Positions 39,279 through 49,289 are shown, numbered from the stretch's first letter. The stretch: 64,000 nucleotides of DNA from Acinetobacter sp. Ac_5812 (GCF_013072695.1 NZ_LXUK01000012.1:186546-250545), one strand, 5' to 3'. The notes: a model not told the origin generated them from the letters alone. Program-made: numbers and translations.

Positions 39279-39557
39279 GGTCTATTGACATTTCACTTTA
39301 CGAGCTATAGCTCTCATTGCGACAGAGGATGTTTTTTAGACGGTGCAAGGCAGGTTTTGTGAAACCTAGTTATTCTAGGTAAGCAAGACCTAACACAGTA
39401 GCGGCAAAAAACATCCCTGTCCCGTAGGGTTATGGCTAAAACTTCCATAAACCGCGTTATTAAACTTGACAAGGGAATGCCATTGCCAGCGTTTCATGCC
39501 TTGTTTATGTCATTTTAGCCGATAACGCAAGGCATGGCTGAAATATCAATAGACCCT
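39277..39557. repeat. 281-bp MITE-like element with 19-bp terminal inverted repeats
   Basis: The left end AGGGTCTATTGACATTTCA and the right end TGAAATATCAATAGACCCT are inverted copies with a single mismatch. Inside is a long imperfect hairpin: GGATGTTTTTT pairs with AAAAAACATCC, enclosing a nested CCTAG-TTATT-CTAGG hairpin and AGGTTTTG/CAAGACCT. No reading frame of use. A second, decayed half copy lies upstream of surE. Size, inverted ends and internal dyads are those of a non-autonomous transposon derivative; no target-site duplication is visible. Confidence 0.7.
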
Positions 39558-39613
39558 CTCTTTGGTCTATTTAGTCCAAGATTTCTAATCTAAAGCCCTA
39601 GCTTTATTTATAT

Positions 39614-39664
39614 AGCCCAGTATGATGAGTCGATCAAATGGTCAACAAGTCATACTGGGCTTTA
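39614..39664. terminator. Long-loop hairpin before the SBF transporter gene
   Basis: AGCCCAGTATGA and TCATACTGGGCT pair perfectly (12 bp) across a 24-base loop, followed by TTTAT. It could terminate ampG-gloA read-through or act as a leader structure, since the next ATG is only 30 bases away. Confidence 0.55.
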
Positions 39665-39694
39665 TAGTTCTTAGAGAATAGTTAGGGATAAGTT

Positions 39695-40663
39695 ATGTTG
39701 AAATTATTGGCATTGGACCGCTTTACACTATTATTGGTTGCAATGGTAGCGCTGGCGACTTTCTTGCCAGTCTCGGGGCAGATTGCGCATTATTTTAATA
39801 TTCTCACCACCGTCGCAATAGCAATACTTTTTTTCTTACATGGGGCGAAACTGTCACGTGAAGCGGTGCTGGAAGGAATGATGCATTGGAAAATGCATGC
39901 ACTGGTGTTTGCTTTTACTTTCGCAATTTTTCCTGTCATTGGGTTACTCGCTCGACCTGTGTTAGAACCAATGTTAGGACAGCAACTGTATTGGGGCTTC
40001 CTGTTTATGTGCTTCTTGCCATCAACAGTACAATCCTCTATTGCATTTACCTCAATGGCCAAGGGAAATGTGGCTGCTGCAGTCTGTAGTGCTTCCTTTT
40101 CCAATATTATCGGGATGTTTATTACCCCGATTTTGGTGAGTTATTTTATCTTAGGCCAAAGCCAACATGGTTTTGATCCGACCACATCAATTATTCAAAT
40201 CACCTTGTTACTACTGGTGCCTTTTATTTTAGGACAATTATTACGTCCTTATGTTTTTCCATATATGGTCAAAGTTCCTAGTATCGTCAAAGCGTTTGAT
40301 CAGGGATCAATCTTAATGGTGGTCTATGGAGCATTCAGTAGTGCGGTGGTGGCTGGTTTGTGGCATCAAGTCAGTGGTTTAACCTTGTTTTATCTAGTGT
40401 TGGCATGTTCGGTGTTATTGACCATCGTGATGCTACTTGCTTTGTATATTCCTAAGTGGTTGGGCTTTAATCATGCTGATCAAGTCACCATCTTCTTCTG
40501 TAGCTCGAAGAAAACCTTGGCGAGTGGTGTACCAATGGCACAAATCCTGTTCATTGGACAGCCTTTAGGTATGATCGTACTGCCAATTATGATTTTCCAT
40601 CAAATTCAGTTGATGGTTTGTGGCATGATTGCGAATCGTTGGTCAAAATCAAATCAAGAATAG
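39695..40663 (+). CDS. Bile acid:sodium symporter (SBF-like) family transporter
   Basis: 322 residues with ten predicted membrane helices. The pattern FFLHGAKLSREAVLEGMMHW near residue 45, FLPSTVQSSIAFTSMAKGNV, then the SKKTLASGVPMAQILF crossover motif is that of the SBF_like/YfeH group. Members move organic anions with sodium, but the bacterial substrates are mostly unknown. Transcribed alone. Confidence 0.88.
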   Translation: MLKLLALDRFTLLLVAMVALATFLPVSGQIAHYFNILTTVAIAILFFLHGAKLSREAVLEGMMHWKMHALVFAFTFAIFPVIGLLARPVLEPMLGQQLYWGFLFMCFLPSTVQSSIAFTSMAKGNVAAAVCSASFSNIIGMFITPILVSYFILGQSQHGFDPTTSIIQITLLLLVPFILGQLLRPYVFPYMVKVPSIVKAFDQGSILMVVYGAFSSAVVAGLWHQVSGLTLFYLVLACSVLLTIVMLLALYIPKWLGFNHADQVTIFFCSSKKTLASGVPMAQILFIGQPLGMIVLPIMIFHQIQLMVCGMIANRWSKSNQE

Positions 40664-40687
40664 TTCGCAAAATTTAATTTTTTGGCA

Positions 40688-40693
40688 TATAAT
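40688..40693 (+). promoter_or_regulatory. Probable -10 box of the rpmE promoter
   Basis: A perfect TATAAT preceded at 18 bases by TTCGCA. It leaves a leader of about 160 bases before rpmE (40694-40861), in which no clear autoregulatory structure was assigned. Confidence 0.45.
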
Positions 40694-40861
40694 CTTCGGC
40701 ACTTGTTGGCTTTGCTCTGACCTTTAGAGTCTCGGTGAGTCAAAAGAAATGGTCTGTTGTGGTGTTGATCTGCAAGTGTGAAACACTTTGCTTTCCTCAA
40801 ATTGAGAGTGATCAATTGCGATAACAGCTTAAGCCTTTCTTACTAAATAGGAGCATCGACC

Positions 40862-41086
40862 ATGCGCGCCGATATTCACCCTAAATATGAAAACTTAGTT
40901 GCTACTTGTTCATGTGGTAACGTAATCGAAACTCGTTCAGCTCTTGGTAAAGAAACAATTTACCTTGACGTATGTTCAGCTTGCCACCCATTCTATACTG
41001 GTAAACAAAAGAATGTGGACACTGGCGGTCGTATCGACAAATTCAAACAACGTTTCTCTGGTATGTCACGTTCTGTCAAACGTTAA
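40862..41086 (+). CDS. rpmE: 50S ribosomal protein L31 (zinc-binding form)
   Basis: 74 residues. L31 bridges the ribosomal subunits. The cysteines of the zinc-binding C+ form are present: CSCG and CSAC. The sequence [20 protein letters not shown] is typical. Codon choice is that of a highly expressed gene. A strong terminator follows. Confidence 0.97.
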   Translation: MRADIHPKYENLVATCSCGNVIETRSALGKETIYLDVCSACHPFYTGKQKNVDTGGRIDKFKQRFSGMSRSVKR

Positions 41087-41098
41087 TATCAAGAAAGA

Positions 41099-41126
41099 AA
41101 AAACGGGCGATATGCCCGTTTTTTTG
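41099..41126 (+). terminator. Terminator after rpmE
   Basis: AAAAACGGGC and GCCCGTTTTT pair around a short loop, followed by T residues. Confidence 0.9.
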
Positions 41127-41174
41127 TGCCTATATTTTTATCGATAATGTATATAGGCAGCGATGTACAAGACC

Positions 41175-43265
41175 TTATTGGTCTTGTACATCGGTTAAGC
41201 GATCAAGCTTTTTCTGGAAGTAGTTCCCTTGTAAGAAGCGTGCTTCAACATTCCATGCATTGGCAAACAGATTCATGTCATTGAGTTCCATTAAGAAAAT
41301 TTCCACAGGCTTTTGGCCAATAAAATGCAGGATTTTTTCTTGTAAGTTTGCCATGTCTTTTTCAGAGGCAAGCATTTTGGTCAATTTGCCATGTAGACTC
41401 AAATATTGAGCATCAATCTGTTGCAGCATCGAGTCACTATAAAGTGAATCACCGAAACCTCGAATCGAAACTTCAGCACCATGTTGACGCAATAAGGCAA
41501 TTTGTGGCTGTGCTTGTGACAGGTTCTGTTGCAATGCTTGTTCAGAAAATTGCAGAATTAATGGGTGTGCTTGTTTACTGCCAATAATAGTGAGTAACTT
41601 TGCAACTAACTCTGGGAGTTTTTGATCATTCAGTAATACGTGATGGTTCAGGTTAACAATCAGCTTGGCTTTTGGATATTGAGTGATGAAGTTATGTAAT
41701 TGCTTACAGGCCTCAACAAGAATCCAGCGGTCTAGTTGAATTGATAATTCAACATCATCTTTAAGATCAGCCAGATCACTTAAGTCTTGCCATTGATTAT
41801 TATAGATAAAGCCGCCAGAAACTTCATAAGTATGTGTATGCTGATCTTGTTTATCATAAAGCTGCTGATATTTAAGATGAATATCACCAGCATCCAGTTT
41901 CTGTTTAAGTTCTTGTAACAAGCTTAACTGGACTTTTGTTGGAATGTGTTCGGTAGTTAAACCAATATCAGTATCAATTTTTGGACTATTGAATACTGGT
42001 AAAGCCGCAGTGAATGCTTTACTTAAGACTTGCTCAAAAACCGCTTCATCTGGAATAGCTTGCGCAAGTTCGCAATAACCCAATTTCAGATGCAAAGGGA
42101 AGGTGTGTTGAGGGGTTGCTAAAAGTTGTGGTTTCTGCAAGCTATTTAAACCGATCAGCAGTGAATTTAAAACATTTTTGGATTCAGCTTGGAACAATGC
42201 AACGTAGAGTGTGCTATCGACTGGATAAACAGGAACACTGACTTGTTCTTTGATAAAGTTTTGGATGTTGGCAAAATAAGCTTTAGTGCTTCGCCAATCA
42301 CTTTGGAAAACCTCATTTGGACAACTGCTCAGGCTAAACAGCACAACCGCATTGGCATTGGCTGGATGATTGGTCAGCTGTCGATTAATTTGTTGTAATG
42401 CACTATTTAAACTTGATGCCTTCTCAGATGGAGTGACGGTTGCCGGTGCTGTTACGGCTTGAGATGATGTTCCACATTCAATATTGAGTTGAATTTCCTC
42501 TTCATTACCTGAAGGTAAAAACTCAATATGCAATGGGTTGTTCTTCACAGTTGCATTTTGAGTACGCAGCTCAAAACGTCCTTGCTCGAACTGGCCTTGA
42601 GAAATCTTTTTAAAGCGCAGTTTAAATTGTGCTAAATCTTCAGGTTGCAGCACATCGAGGATCGGTAGGCCAATAAGGTCATCTTCACTCGAAAATCCAA
42701 ATAAGTTTGCATATTCAGTATTTGCACTGATGTGAATACCTTCTTGTAAAATCGCAACAGCTTTATGCGTCTCAGCGACTAAGGATTGAGCTTGCGTTTG
42801 TGCTGCTTCTAGTTCATTGAGCAAGCGGTGTTCAGCTTGAACCAGTCGGCTATAAGACAATGCTCGGATCATGCTGATATAGAATGTTTCAGCAGCTTTA
42901 ATATTCAATACATCATAGATGCCTTTGTGAATATAGGTCTGATATTGATCTTGGTTATAGTCATCAGGTTCTAATAGCAGTACAGGCAAGCTTGGCTGTG
43001 ATGAAGCTTGAATCAAAGAAAGCGTTTGTTCGATTTTCAGATCATAAGCACGACCAAAAATGACAATATCCCACGGTAAATTCAGCTGTTTTTCAAATGT
43101 TTTAAGATCATCTAATAAGGTGGCATGAATTTGATGATCTTGTGCCTTAAAGATCGCGGCAATTTGATTATAACGAAGTTGATTGTCGTCAATAATTAGT
43201 AAACGGGTTTCTGTCCGTTTGAGTTTCTTAGACAGTAAAGAATTTCTCACTTTAATGCTTCCCAT
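41175..43265 (-). CDS. FimX-like protein: receiver, PAS, degenerate GGDEF and EAL
   Basis: 696 residues. Order: a response-regulator-like domain (RLLIIDDNQLRYNQIAAIF, about 20-140), a PAS domain (about 165-260), a remnant GGDEF region without the signature, and an EAL-type domain from about 470. The EAL motif itself is replaced (EVSGGF), and the usual catalytic Asp-Asp pair is not found, so it probably binds cyclic-di-GMP without hydrolysing it. The same architecture is known in Pseudomonas and Xanthomonas FimX, a regulator of type IV pilus assembly. Its start overlaps the upstream PilZ-type gene by 19 bases, so the two are coupled. Confidence 0.82.
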   Translation of the reverse strand: MGSIKVRNSLLSKKLKRTETRLLIIDDNQLRYNQIAAIFKAQDHQIHATLLDDLKTFEKQLNLPWDIVIFGRAYDLKIEQTLSLIQASSQPSLPVLLLEPDDYNQDQYQTYIHKGIYDVLNIKAAETFYISMIRALSYSRLVQAEHRLLNELEAAQTQAQSLVAETHKAVAILQEGIHISANTEYANLFGFSSEDDLIGLPILDVLQPEDLAQFKLRFKKISQGQFEQGRFELRTQNATVKNNPLHIEFLPSGNEEEIQLNIECGTSSQAVTAPATVTPSEKASSLNSALQQINRQLTNHPANANAVVLFSLSSCPNEVFQSDWRSTKAYFANIQNFIKEQVSVPVYPVDSTLYVALFQAESKNVLNSLLIGLNSLQKPQLLATPQHTFPLHLKLGYCELAQAIPDEAVFEQVLSKAFTAALPVFNSPKIDTDIGLTTEHIPTKVQLSLLQELKQKLDAGDIHLKYQQLYDKQDQHTHTYEVSGGFIYNNQWQDLSDLADLKDDVELSIQLDRWILVEACKQLHNFITQYPKAKLIVNLNHHVLLNDQKLPELVAKLLTIIGSKQAHPLILQFSEQALQQNLSQAQPQIALLRQHGAEVSIRGFGDSLYSDSMLQQIDAQYLSLHGKLTKMLASEKDMANLQEKILHFIGQKPVEIFLMELNDMNLFANAWNVEARFLQGNYFQKKLDRLTDVQDQ

Positions 43266-45001
43266 AAATCTTGATCAATTGTGTCCATATTTTTTTGTGC
43301 CATATATTTTTGAAGAACAGGATGTTCCTCATCATTTAGCAGTTCAAATTCAAATTGAACAAAACTCTGGGTAATTAATTGTGCGTTTAATAAATACACC
43401 TTGACTTCCTCTTTCCCCAATCTTAAATGAACAGCTTGATGTTCTCTAAAAATTTGTGAACCTGGTAAAATTAAAGTTGTTTTTGTTTCATCCAGATTTT
43501 GGTTTTTTAATAAAAGTGTTGGATGATAATTGCTGATATGTCGGTCAGCCTGTATACGAACAGCACAAGGGAAGATCTCTTGTGCCAATACTTCTAAACC
43601 GAGTTCCAGACTTTTCTCGCTCGATTGTTTGAGCCAACGAATTACGCCTCCACGCCAATGCCCGTGTGATGTTTCTTTGACTAAGATATATTCACCGGTT
43701 CTTAGGTTCTTAGGTGCTTCTCCAGACCACTTAATACGATAACCATTGACACTGATATCTAGAATATCTGCTTGATAAACGGCTTTACTTTCACGACTTA
43801 ACCGTTGAATCGCAGACTCTTGGTTATCAGAAGCACTTTTTTTATCCCAAGCCGACATAAACTTAGATTCATTTTGTAGACCATAACTGTGGTCTAGCAA
43901 TAAGGTCTCTGCGAAATTCTTGGCTTTGGATAGATAGAAGTGCGCAGTCAGTAAACCAAAACAAATATGTAGTTGCGCTGAGTATTCATAACGCTCATGA
44001 CGGCGTTCTGCAGTTGTACCTAAAATGGTTTGCACATGAAATTTCAGTGCTGGGGTTAAATAGATTTTTTCATTTTTAGAAATATATTCTGCATTTTTAT
44101 GCAGCGTCGCTGTGACATGATCCAATAAACTATGTGTGCTGATAAAGATGTTTGGGTTGAAGCCAGAACTTTGCTTTTTATTATAAATAGGTGGATGGTC
44201 TTTGCTGGTATCTACCACATACTTGGTTAAATCAGTTTCTTTAGCCAAGATTTGGACCATTTTGGCCCAGTCAAAACTACACTGGAACAGAGCTTGTATT
44301 TCAGATTGACGAATTTGATTGGTATTAAAAATATCCATCAAAATCAGTTGGGCGTAGGCCTGAGTAATATTGGTAATCGAACTTGGTTTACCCTGAGACT
44401 GATCTAAGTTGGTATGCTGATATTTATGTGTCACTGCTGCATCATAGAGCTGATGGGCAATTAACCACTGTCCAGCAACTGGCTCGCTATACAACATATG
44501 TTGTTGATAGAGTAATTGGGTGAGTTGCTGTAAAGATTGAAAGGTGGCAAGTGTTCTTGCGGTCTGCAGATTTTTCTTTTGATTCAGAGCGAAAATAGAA
44601 AACTTTTGCTGATCAAGTTGGTCATTACTGCGACGCACAATATTGATATAGATTGCAGCGAAGTAGCAACGCAGTAACATGGCCAGTTCAATAATATGTT
44701 CATTACGATCTGAGCTAATCACGCCTTGATTAAAAAAGTTTTTTTCTAAACTACCTAAAACATTTTCAATAGTCGGATGCAGAACCTGAACCAAGTCAAA
44801 ACGTAAAGTTTCCGAACATTCTAATTCACTCAGCTCTAACAGAGCCGCAAACAGTGCTTTGGAGGTATCACCCAACTGCATAATGGATAGATTTGAAATC
44901 CATTCATTGAGACTTTTAGAATTGGTATCACAAAAGCTAAGTTTGTCCCGTCTTAAGACTGTTGGAATTTGAAAAATATCCGAAAAAGCATTGTTCATCA
45001 T
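43247..45001 (-). CDS. PilZ-domain protein coupled to the FimX-like gene
   Basis: About 584 residues from the ATG at 45001; the frame extends upstream into epmB, which makes the longer start less likely. The N-terminal 370 residues are helical and unassigned. Then come RRHERYEYSAQ and ADILDISVNGYRIKWSG, which together match the PilZ cyclic-di-GMP-binding signature (RxxxR and D/NxSxxG), with a second beta-rich module at the C-terminus. The stop overlaps the start of the FimX-like gene. In xanthomonads FimX binds a PilZ protein that contacts the pilus ATPase; a comparable partnership is inferred here. Confidence 0.75.
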   Translation of the reverse strand: MMNNAFSDIFQIPTVLRRDKLSFCDTNSKSLNEWISNLSIMQLGDTSKALFAALLELSELECSETLRFDLVQVLHPTIENVLGSLEKNFFNQGVISSDRNEHIIELAMLLRCYFAAIYINIVRRSNDQLDQQKFSIFALNQKKNLQTARTLATFQSLQQLTQLLYQQHMLYSEPVAGQWLIAHQLYDAAVTHKYQHTNLDQSQGKPSSITNITQAYAQLILMDIFNTNQIRQSEIQALFQCSFDWAKMVQILAKETDLTKYVVDTSKDHPPIYNKKQSSGFNPNIFISTHSLLDHVTATLHKNAEYISKNEKIYLTPALKFHVQTILGTTAERRHERYEYSAQLHICFGLLTAHFYLSKAKNFAETLLLDHSYGLQNESKFMSAWDKKSASDNQESAIQRLSRESKAVYQADILDISVNGYRIKWSGEAPKNLRTGEYILVKETSHGHWRGGVIRWLKQSSEKSLELGLEVLAQEIFPCAVRIQADRHISNYHPTLLLKNQNLDETKTTLILPGSQIFREHQAVHLRLGKEEVKVYLLNAQLITQSFVQFEFELLNDEEHPVLQKYMAQKNMDTIDQDLWEALK

Positions 45002-45014
45002 TGTGTTATCAATC

Positions 45015-46031
45015 TCAGAATGTTTGAACCCCAAAAAGCGGTGTTTTATTTTTTTCGCCCGCAATTTCCCTGACGAGTTTCGGGACGAGATATCCGGGTA
45101 AACTCGCTAATACATCACTGTATATCTGATCTATCTCTGAAGATCTTAAATCAAAATGCTGAGCGCCTTTAACTTTATCCAAAACATGAAGGTAATAGGG
45201 CATTACTCGTGCTTCAAATAAACGGTTACTCAATGCATTTAAAGTTTCTGCAGAATCATTCACACCTTTGAGCAAAACTGCCTGATTCAGAACGGTTATA
45301 TGCTGGAATGATAACTGTAGCAACTTCGAGCAAGTGAAATCATCAAGTTCAGCTGCGTGGTTTGAGTGTACCACTACTACAATACGTAGCCTACTGTTTT
45401 TTAATATAGAAATCAGCTCTTCATCAATACGATTCGGGATCACAATCGGAACCCGTGAATGAATTCTCAATATCTTAATCTGAGGGAGAGATGCGACTCG
45501 TTCTAGCCACAACGAAATTTTTCGATTGTTTAGCGTAAGGGGGTCACCACCACTTAAAATCACTTCATTGATTTGTGGATTCTGCTCAATATACCGTTTA
45601 ATGTTGAGCCAATCGTCATTTTTAGGAAGATTCTCCTGATAGGGAAAATGACGGCGAAAACAGTAACGACAGTGAATCGCACATGCACCGGTTAAGGTCA
45701 GCAAAAAACGTGATTGATATTTATGTAAAACCCCCGCCATTTGATTTGCGGCTTCTTCACCTAAAGGATCTGTCACAAACTCAGGATGTTGTTCCAGTTC
45801 GAGATGATGGGGTAAGACTTGCAGTAGCAGAGGGTCAAGCGGATCGCCAACGGTCATTTTTCCGACGAATGCACGTGGGACGCGCAATTTAAACTGTTCA
45901 GCGGCGAGGATTGCCCCTGATAATAGCTGATCGGTAGATAACTCAAGCAGATTTAACAGCTCTAAAGGATCAGTAATTAGGTCACTGAGTTGTGATTGCC
46001 AGTTTTGCTCTTGATGTAAATAGTTTATCAT
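45015..46031 (-). CDS. epmB: EF-P beta-lysylation protein EpmB (lysine 2,3-aminomutase family)
   Basis: 338 residues. A radical-SAM enzyme that converts lysine to (R)-beta-lysine, used by EpmA to modify EF-P. The cluster motif is Cys117-x-x-x-Cys121-x-x-Cys124 in CAIHCRYCF, followed by SGGDPLTLNN and IHSRVPIVIPNR. It is divergent from efp, its pathway target, with an 86-base shared promoter region. epmA is not in the window. Confidence 0.95.
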   Translation of the reverse strand: MINYLHQEQNWQSQLSDLITDPLELLNLLELSTDQLLSGAILAAEQFKLRVPRAFVGKMTVGDPLDPLLLQVLPHHLELEQHPEFVTDPLGEEAANQMAGVLHKYQSRFLLTLTGACAIHCRYCFRRHFPYQENLPKNDDWLNIKRYIEQNPQINEVILSGGDPLTLNNRKISLWLERVASLPQIKILRIHSRVPIVIPNRIDEELISILKNSRLRIVVVVHSNHAAELDDFTCSKLLQLSFQHITVLNQAVLLKGVNDSAETLNALSNRLFEARVMPYYLHVLDKVKGAQHFDLRSSEIDQIYSDVLASLPGYLVPKLVREIAGEKNKTPLFGVQTF

Positions 46032-46117
46032 GCCATACGTAAAAATAGTGTTAGCCGCAGCTGTGTGCCTAGTCTAGCATTAATAGATTTGAGTTTTAAG
46101 TTTGGAGTGCGCCTTTC

Positions 46118-46687
46118 ATGGCCTATTATTCTACAAATGATTTTAAAGCAGGCCTTAAGGTTATGCTTGATGGCAACCCATGTTCAATCATGGAAAATGA
46201 ATATGTAAAACCAGGTAAAGGTCAAGCGTTTAACCGTGTGAAATTACGTAACCTTCGTTCTGGTAAAGTATTAGAAAAAACATTCAAATCAGGTGACTCT
46301 TTAGAAGCAGCTGATATTGTAGAAGTTGAAATGGATTACCTCTACAACGACGGCGAAATGTGGAACTTCATGGATCCTGTATCTTTCGAGCAAATCGCTG
46401 CTGATAAAACAGCAATGGGTGATGCTGCGAAATGGTTAAAAGACGATTCAAATGAAAAATGTACGATCATGTTATTCAATGGCGTACCTTTAAACGTAAA
46501 TCCACCAAACTTTGTTGTATTGAAAATTATTGAAACTGATCCAGGCGTACGTGGTGATACTTCTGGCGGTGGCGGTAAGCCAGCGAAGCTTGAAACAGGT
46601 GCGGTAGTACGTGTTCCATTATTCGTACAGCAAGAAGAAAGTGTTCGTGTAGACACGCGTACTGGTGACTACCTAGAACGTGCATAA
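46118..46687 (+). CDS. efp: Elongation factor P
   Basis: 189 residues. EF-P relieves ribosome stalling at polyproline. The KOW-like N-terminal domain carries Lys34 in KPGKGQAF, the residue that receives beta-lysine; the C-terminal OB folds end with [14 protein letters not shown]. Divergent epmB supplies the modification. Codon use is that of a highly expressed gene. Confidence 0.97.
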   Translation: MAYYSTNDFKAGLKVMLDGNPCSIMENEYVKPGKGQAFNRVKLRNLRSGKVLEKTFKSGDSLEAADIVEVEMDYLYNDGEMWNFMDPVSFEQIAADKTAMGDAAKWLKDDSNEKCTIMLFNGVPLNVNPPNFVVLKIIETDPGVRGDTSGGGGKPAKLETGAVVRVPLFVQQEESVRVDTRTGDYLERA

Positions 46688-46729
46688 TTGTGAATGAGTG
46701 GCAGAGCTACTCAAGACATACAATTATCG

Positions 46730-46761
46730 AAGGGATGATTAAACAATCATCCCTTTTTTTA
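46730..46761 (+). terminator. Terminator after efp
   Basis: AGGGATGATT and AATCATCCCT pair around AAAC, with a long T run after. Confidence 0.9.
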
Positions 46762-46881
46762 TGCCAAAGTATTAGATAAATAATTGAAGCTAGAAGGTAA
46801 ACTTACAAAGATATTTCTTCTACAGAAAATATAGAAAGGGAAATCTAAATAACCACGCGTTATGTATTTGAGAGGTTTTGA

Positions 46882-48984
46882 ATGGAGACAACACAAGCAA
46901 AGTCAACACTTCCCTCGAAACTCCTTTGGAGTTTGGTTGCCATTGTCGGGGCAATTTCATTTGGGATATTGGCGGTTAGTCGTGGTGAGCATGTTAATGC
47001 GGTCTGGTTAGTGCTTGCCGCAGTCTGTGTATATAGCATTGCATATCGGTTCTATAGTTTATTTATTGCAAACAAAGTTTTTGAATTAAATCCTAAACGG
47101 TTAACCCCAGCTCATCGTCTCGCAGATGGTCTGGATTATGTTCCTACTAATAAGTTCGTTTTATTCGGTCATCACTTTGCCGCGATTGCTGGTGCAGGGC
47201 CTTTAGTCGGTCCAATTCTCGCAGCGCAAATGGGTTACTTACCAGGAACCATCTGGCTCTTGGTCGGTGTGGTGATTGCAGGCGCGGTACAAGATTTTCT
47301 GGTTTTATTTATCTCCACACGTCGTGATGGTCGTTCTTTGGGAGAGATGGCAAAACAGGAACTTGGCACTTTTGCAGGTGTGATTGTCATGCTCGGTACA
47401 TTGGGGGTAATGATTATTATCCTTGCGGTACTCGCATTGGTCGTCGTGAAAGCCTTGGCACATAGCCCATGGGGGGTATTCAGTATTGCAGCCACCATTC
47501 CTATTGCATTATTCATGGGCATTTACATGCGTTATCTACGCCCAGGAAAAATTGCAGAGGTATCCATCATCGGTTTTGTACTAATGATGGCGGCGATTGT
47601 CTATGGTGGTGATGTTGCAAAAGATCCTTATTGGGGGCAGTTATTTACCCTCAGTGGTACTCAATTGACATGGGCCTTAATTATTTATGGTTTTATCGCC
47701 TCTGTTTTACCAGTTTGGCTGTTATTAGCACCGCGTGACTACTTATCGACTTTCCTTAAAATTGGTGTGATTGCAGGCTTGGCGATCGGGATTATCTTTG
47801 CGATGCCTGATCTGAAAATGCCAGCAGTGACCCACTTTGTTGATGGTACTGGTCCTGTATTTGCAGGTAGTTTATTTCCTTTCTTATTTATTACCATCGC
47901 TTGTGGTGCGATTTCAGGTTTCCATGCTTTAGTTGCATCAGGTACAACGCCTAAATTGGTCGATAACGAAGTCAATATTCGTATGATTGGTTATGGTGGT
48001 ATGTTGATGGAGTCTTTCGTCGGCATCATGGCCATGATCTGTGCGACAGTACTTGATCCAGGGATTTACTTTGCGATTAATGCGCCAGCAGCAGTTTTAG
48101 GGACCTCGGTTGAGACCGCAGCGGAAGCAGTACGTAATCTTGGTTTCGTGGTGAGTCCAGAAATGTTGACCTTATTGGCTCAGGAAGTCGGTGAGAGTTC
48201 AATCCTGTCTCGTACGGGTGGTGCGCCAACATTTGCAATTGGTATGGCACATATCATTTCAGAGATTTTCAACAACCGCTCAATGATGGCGTTCTGGTAT
48301 CACTTTGCGATTTTGTTTGAAGCATTATTCATTTTGACTGCGGTAGACGCAGGAACACGTGCTTGTCGTTTCATGGTGCAAGATACTGTAGGAATCGTGG
48401 TGCCAGCGATTAAACAATCAAGTTCATTCTTTGGGAATTTGGTTGGGACCTTTGTTGCAGTAGCGGGTTGGGGTTTCTTCGTTTATCAAGGTGTGGTTGA
48501 CCCACTCGGTGGAATTAACTCCTTGTGGCCGTTATTTGGTATTGGTAACCAAATTTTGGCATCCATGGCCTTGATCTTAGGTACCGTTATTCTATTCAAG
48601 ATGAAAAAAGAGAAGTATGTTTGGGTGACCATTATCCCAACCATTTTTCTATTCATTACGTCCATGACGGCGGGTTGGCAAAAGATTTTCCATGAAAATC
48701 CAAAAATTGGCTTCCTTGCGCAAGCGAATCGTTTCTCTGATGCAATTGCGCGTGGTGAGGTGCTTGCACCAGCCAAGACGGTTGCTGAAATGCAAACGAT
48801 TGTGATGTCGAACCAGATCAATGCGGCCCTATGTGGTTTCTTTATGATTGTTGCGATTGTGATGATCATTGCTTCGATTGGTATTGTACGCAGAGCATTA
48901 GCGAGTCCAACACCAACAGTGAATGAAGCACCAGCCGTTTATTCAGAAACCCCGATGACTGCGAATAGCATCAAAGGAGAGTAG
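46882..48984 (+). CDS. cstA: CstA-family carbon starvation/pyruvate transporter
   Basis: 700 residues, highly hydrophobic, about 16-18 membrane segments. The sequences FGHHFAAIAGAGPLVGPILAAQ and GFHALVASGTTPKLVDNE are family hallmarks. In E. coli CstA and its paralog BtsT import pyruvate (CstA also peptides). GAGAGG precedes the ATG. The small YbdD-type gene overlaps or abuts its stop, the conserved partner that is required with BtsT/CstA-type transporters. Confidence 0.95.
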   Translation: METTQAKSTLPSKLLWSLVAIVGAISFGILAVSRGEHVNAVWLVLAAVCVYSIAYRFYSLFIANKVFELNPKRLTPAHRLADGLDYVPTNKFVLFGHHFAAIAGAGPLVGPILAAQMGYLPGTIWLLVGVVIAGAVQDFLVLFISTRRDGRSLGEMAKQELGTFAGVIVMLGTLGVMIIILAVLALVVVKALAHSPWGVFSIAATIPIALFMGIYMRYLRPGKIAEVSIIGFVLMMAAIVYGGDVAKDPYWGQLFTLSGTQLTWALIIYGFIASVLPVWLLLAPRDYLSTFLKIGVIAGLAIGIIFAMPDLKMPAVTHFVDGTGPVFAGSLFPFLFITIACGAISGFHALVASGTTPKLVDNEVNIRMIGYGGMLMESFVGIMAMICATVLDPGIYFAINAPAAVLGTSVETAAEAVRNLGFVVSPEMLTLLAQEVGESSILSRTGGAPTFAIGMAHIISEIFNNRSMMAFWYHFAILFEALFILTAVDAGTRACRFMVQDTVGIVVPAIKQSSSFFGNLVGTFVAVAGWGFFVYQGVVDPLGGINSLWPLFGIGNQILASMALILGTVILFKMKKEKYVWVTIIPTIFLFITSMTAGWQKIFHENPKIGFLAQANRFSDAIARGEVLAPAKTVAEMQTIVMSNQINAALCGFFMIVAIVMIIASIGIVRRALASPTPTVNEAPAVYSETPMTANSIKGE

Positions 48985-48986
48985 TG

Positions 48987-49289
48987 ATGGATTTTAAAAT
49001 TGCTCGACAAGGCAGTGCGGTGATTGTGAAGATTATTAAATTCACCATCATGTCGCAAAAACATTTGCTTTTATCACCCAAGAATTGGTCGCGTATCGCC
49101 GTTTTATGGCAGCGTTTGCAGCAGAGTTTTCGTCTAATGGTCGGTGTGCCCGATTACGAAACTTATGTTAAGCATATGAAAGCGCATCATCCTGATCTAA
49201 CCCCAATGGATGCCAAGACCTTTTATCGTCATTGTATCGATGCGCGTTATCCTTCAGCGGGCGGTAATATGAAAAAATGCCCTTGCTAG
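48987..49289 (+). CDS. YbdD/YjiX family small protein
   Basis: 100 residues from the ATG at 48987, two bases after the cstA stop; AAAGGAGAG precedes it. A GTG three bases earlier is also in frame. The family core RLMVGVPDYETYVKHMKAHH and the C-terminal CIDARYPSAGG with KKCPC are present. It has an N-terminal extension of about 35 residues compared with E. coli YbdD. Translationally coupled to cstA; needed for function of the transporter in E. coli. Confidence 0.9.
   Translation: MDFKIARQGSAVIVKIIKFTIMSQKHLLLSPKNWSRIAVLWQRLQQSFRLMVGVPDYETYVKHMKAHHPDLTPMDAKTFYRHCIDARYPSAGGNMKKCPC

Noticed and set aside
39281..39550. Small protein genes inside the 281-bp repeat
   Set aside because: All frames are short, interrupted and without ribosome sites; the sequence is dominated by inverted repeats.
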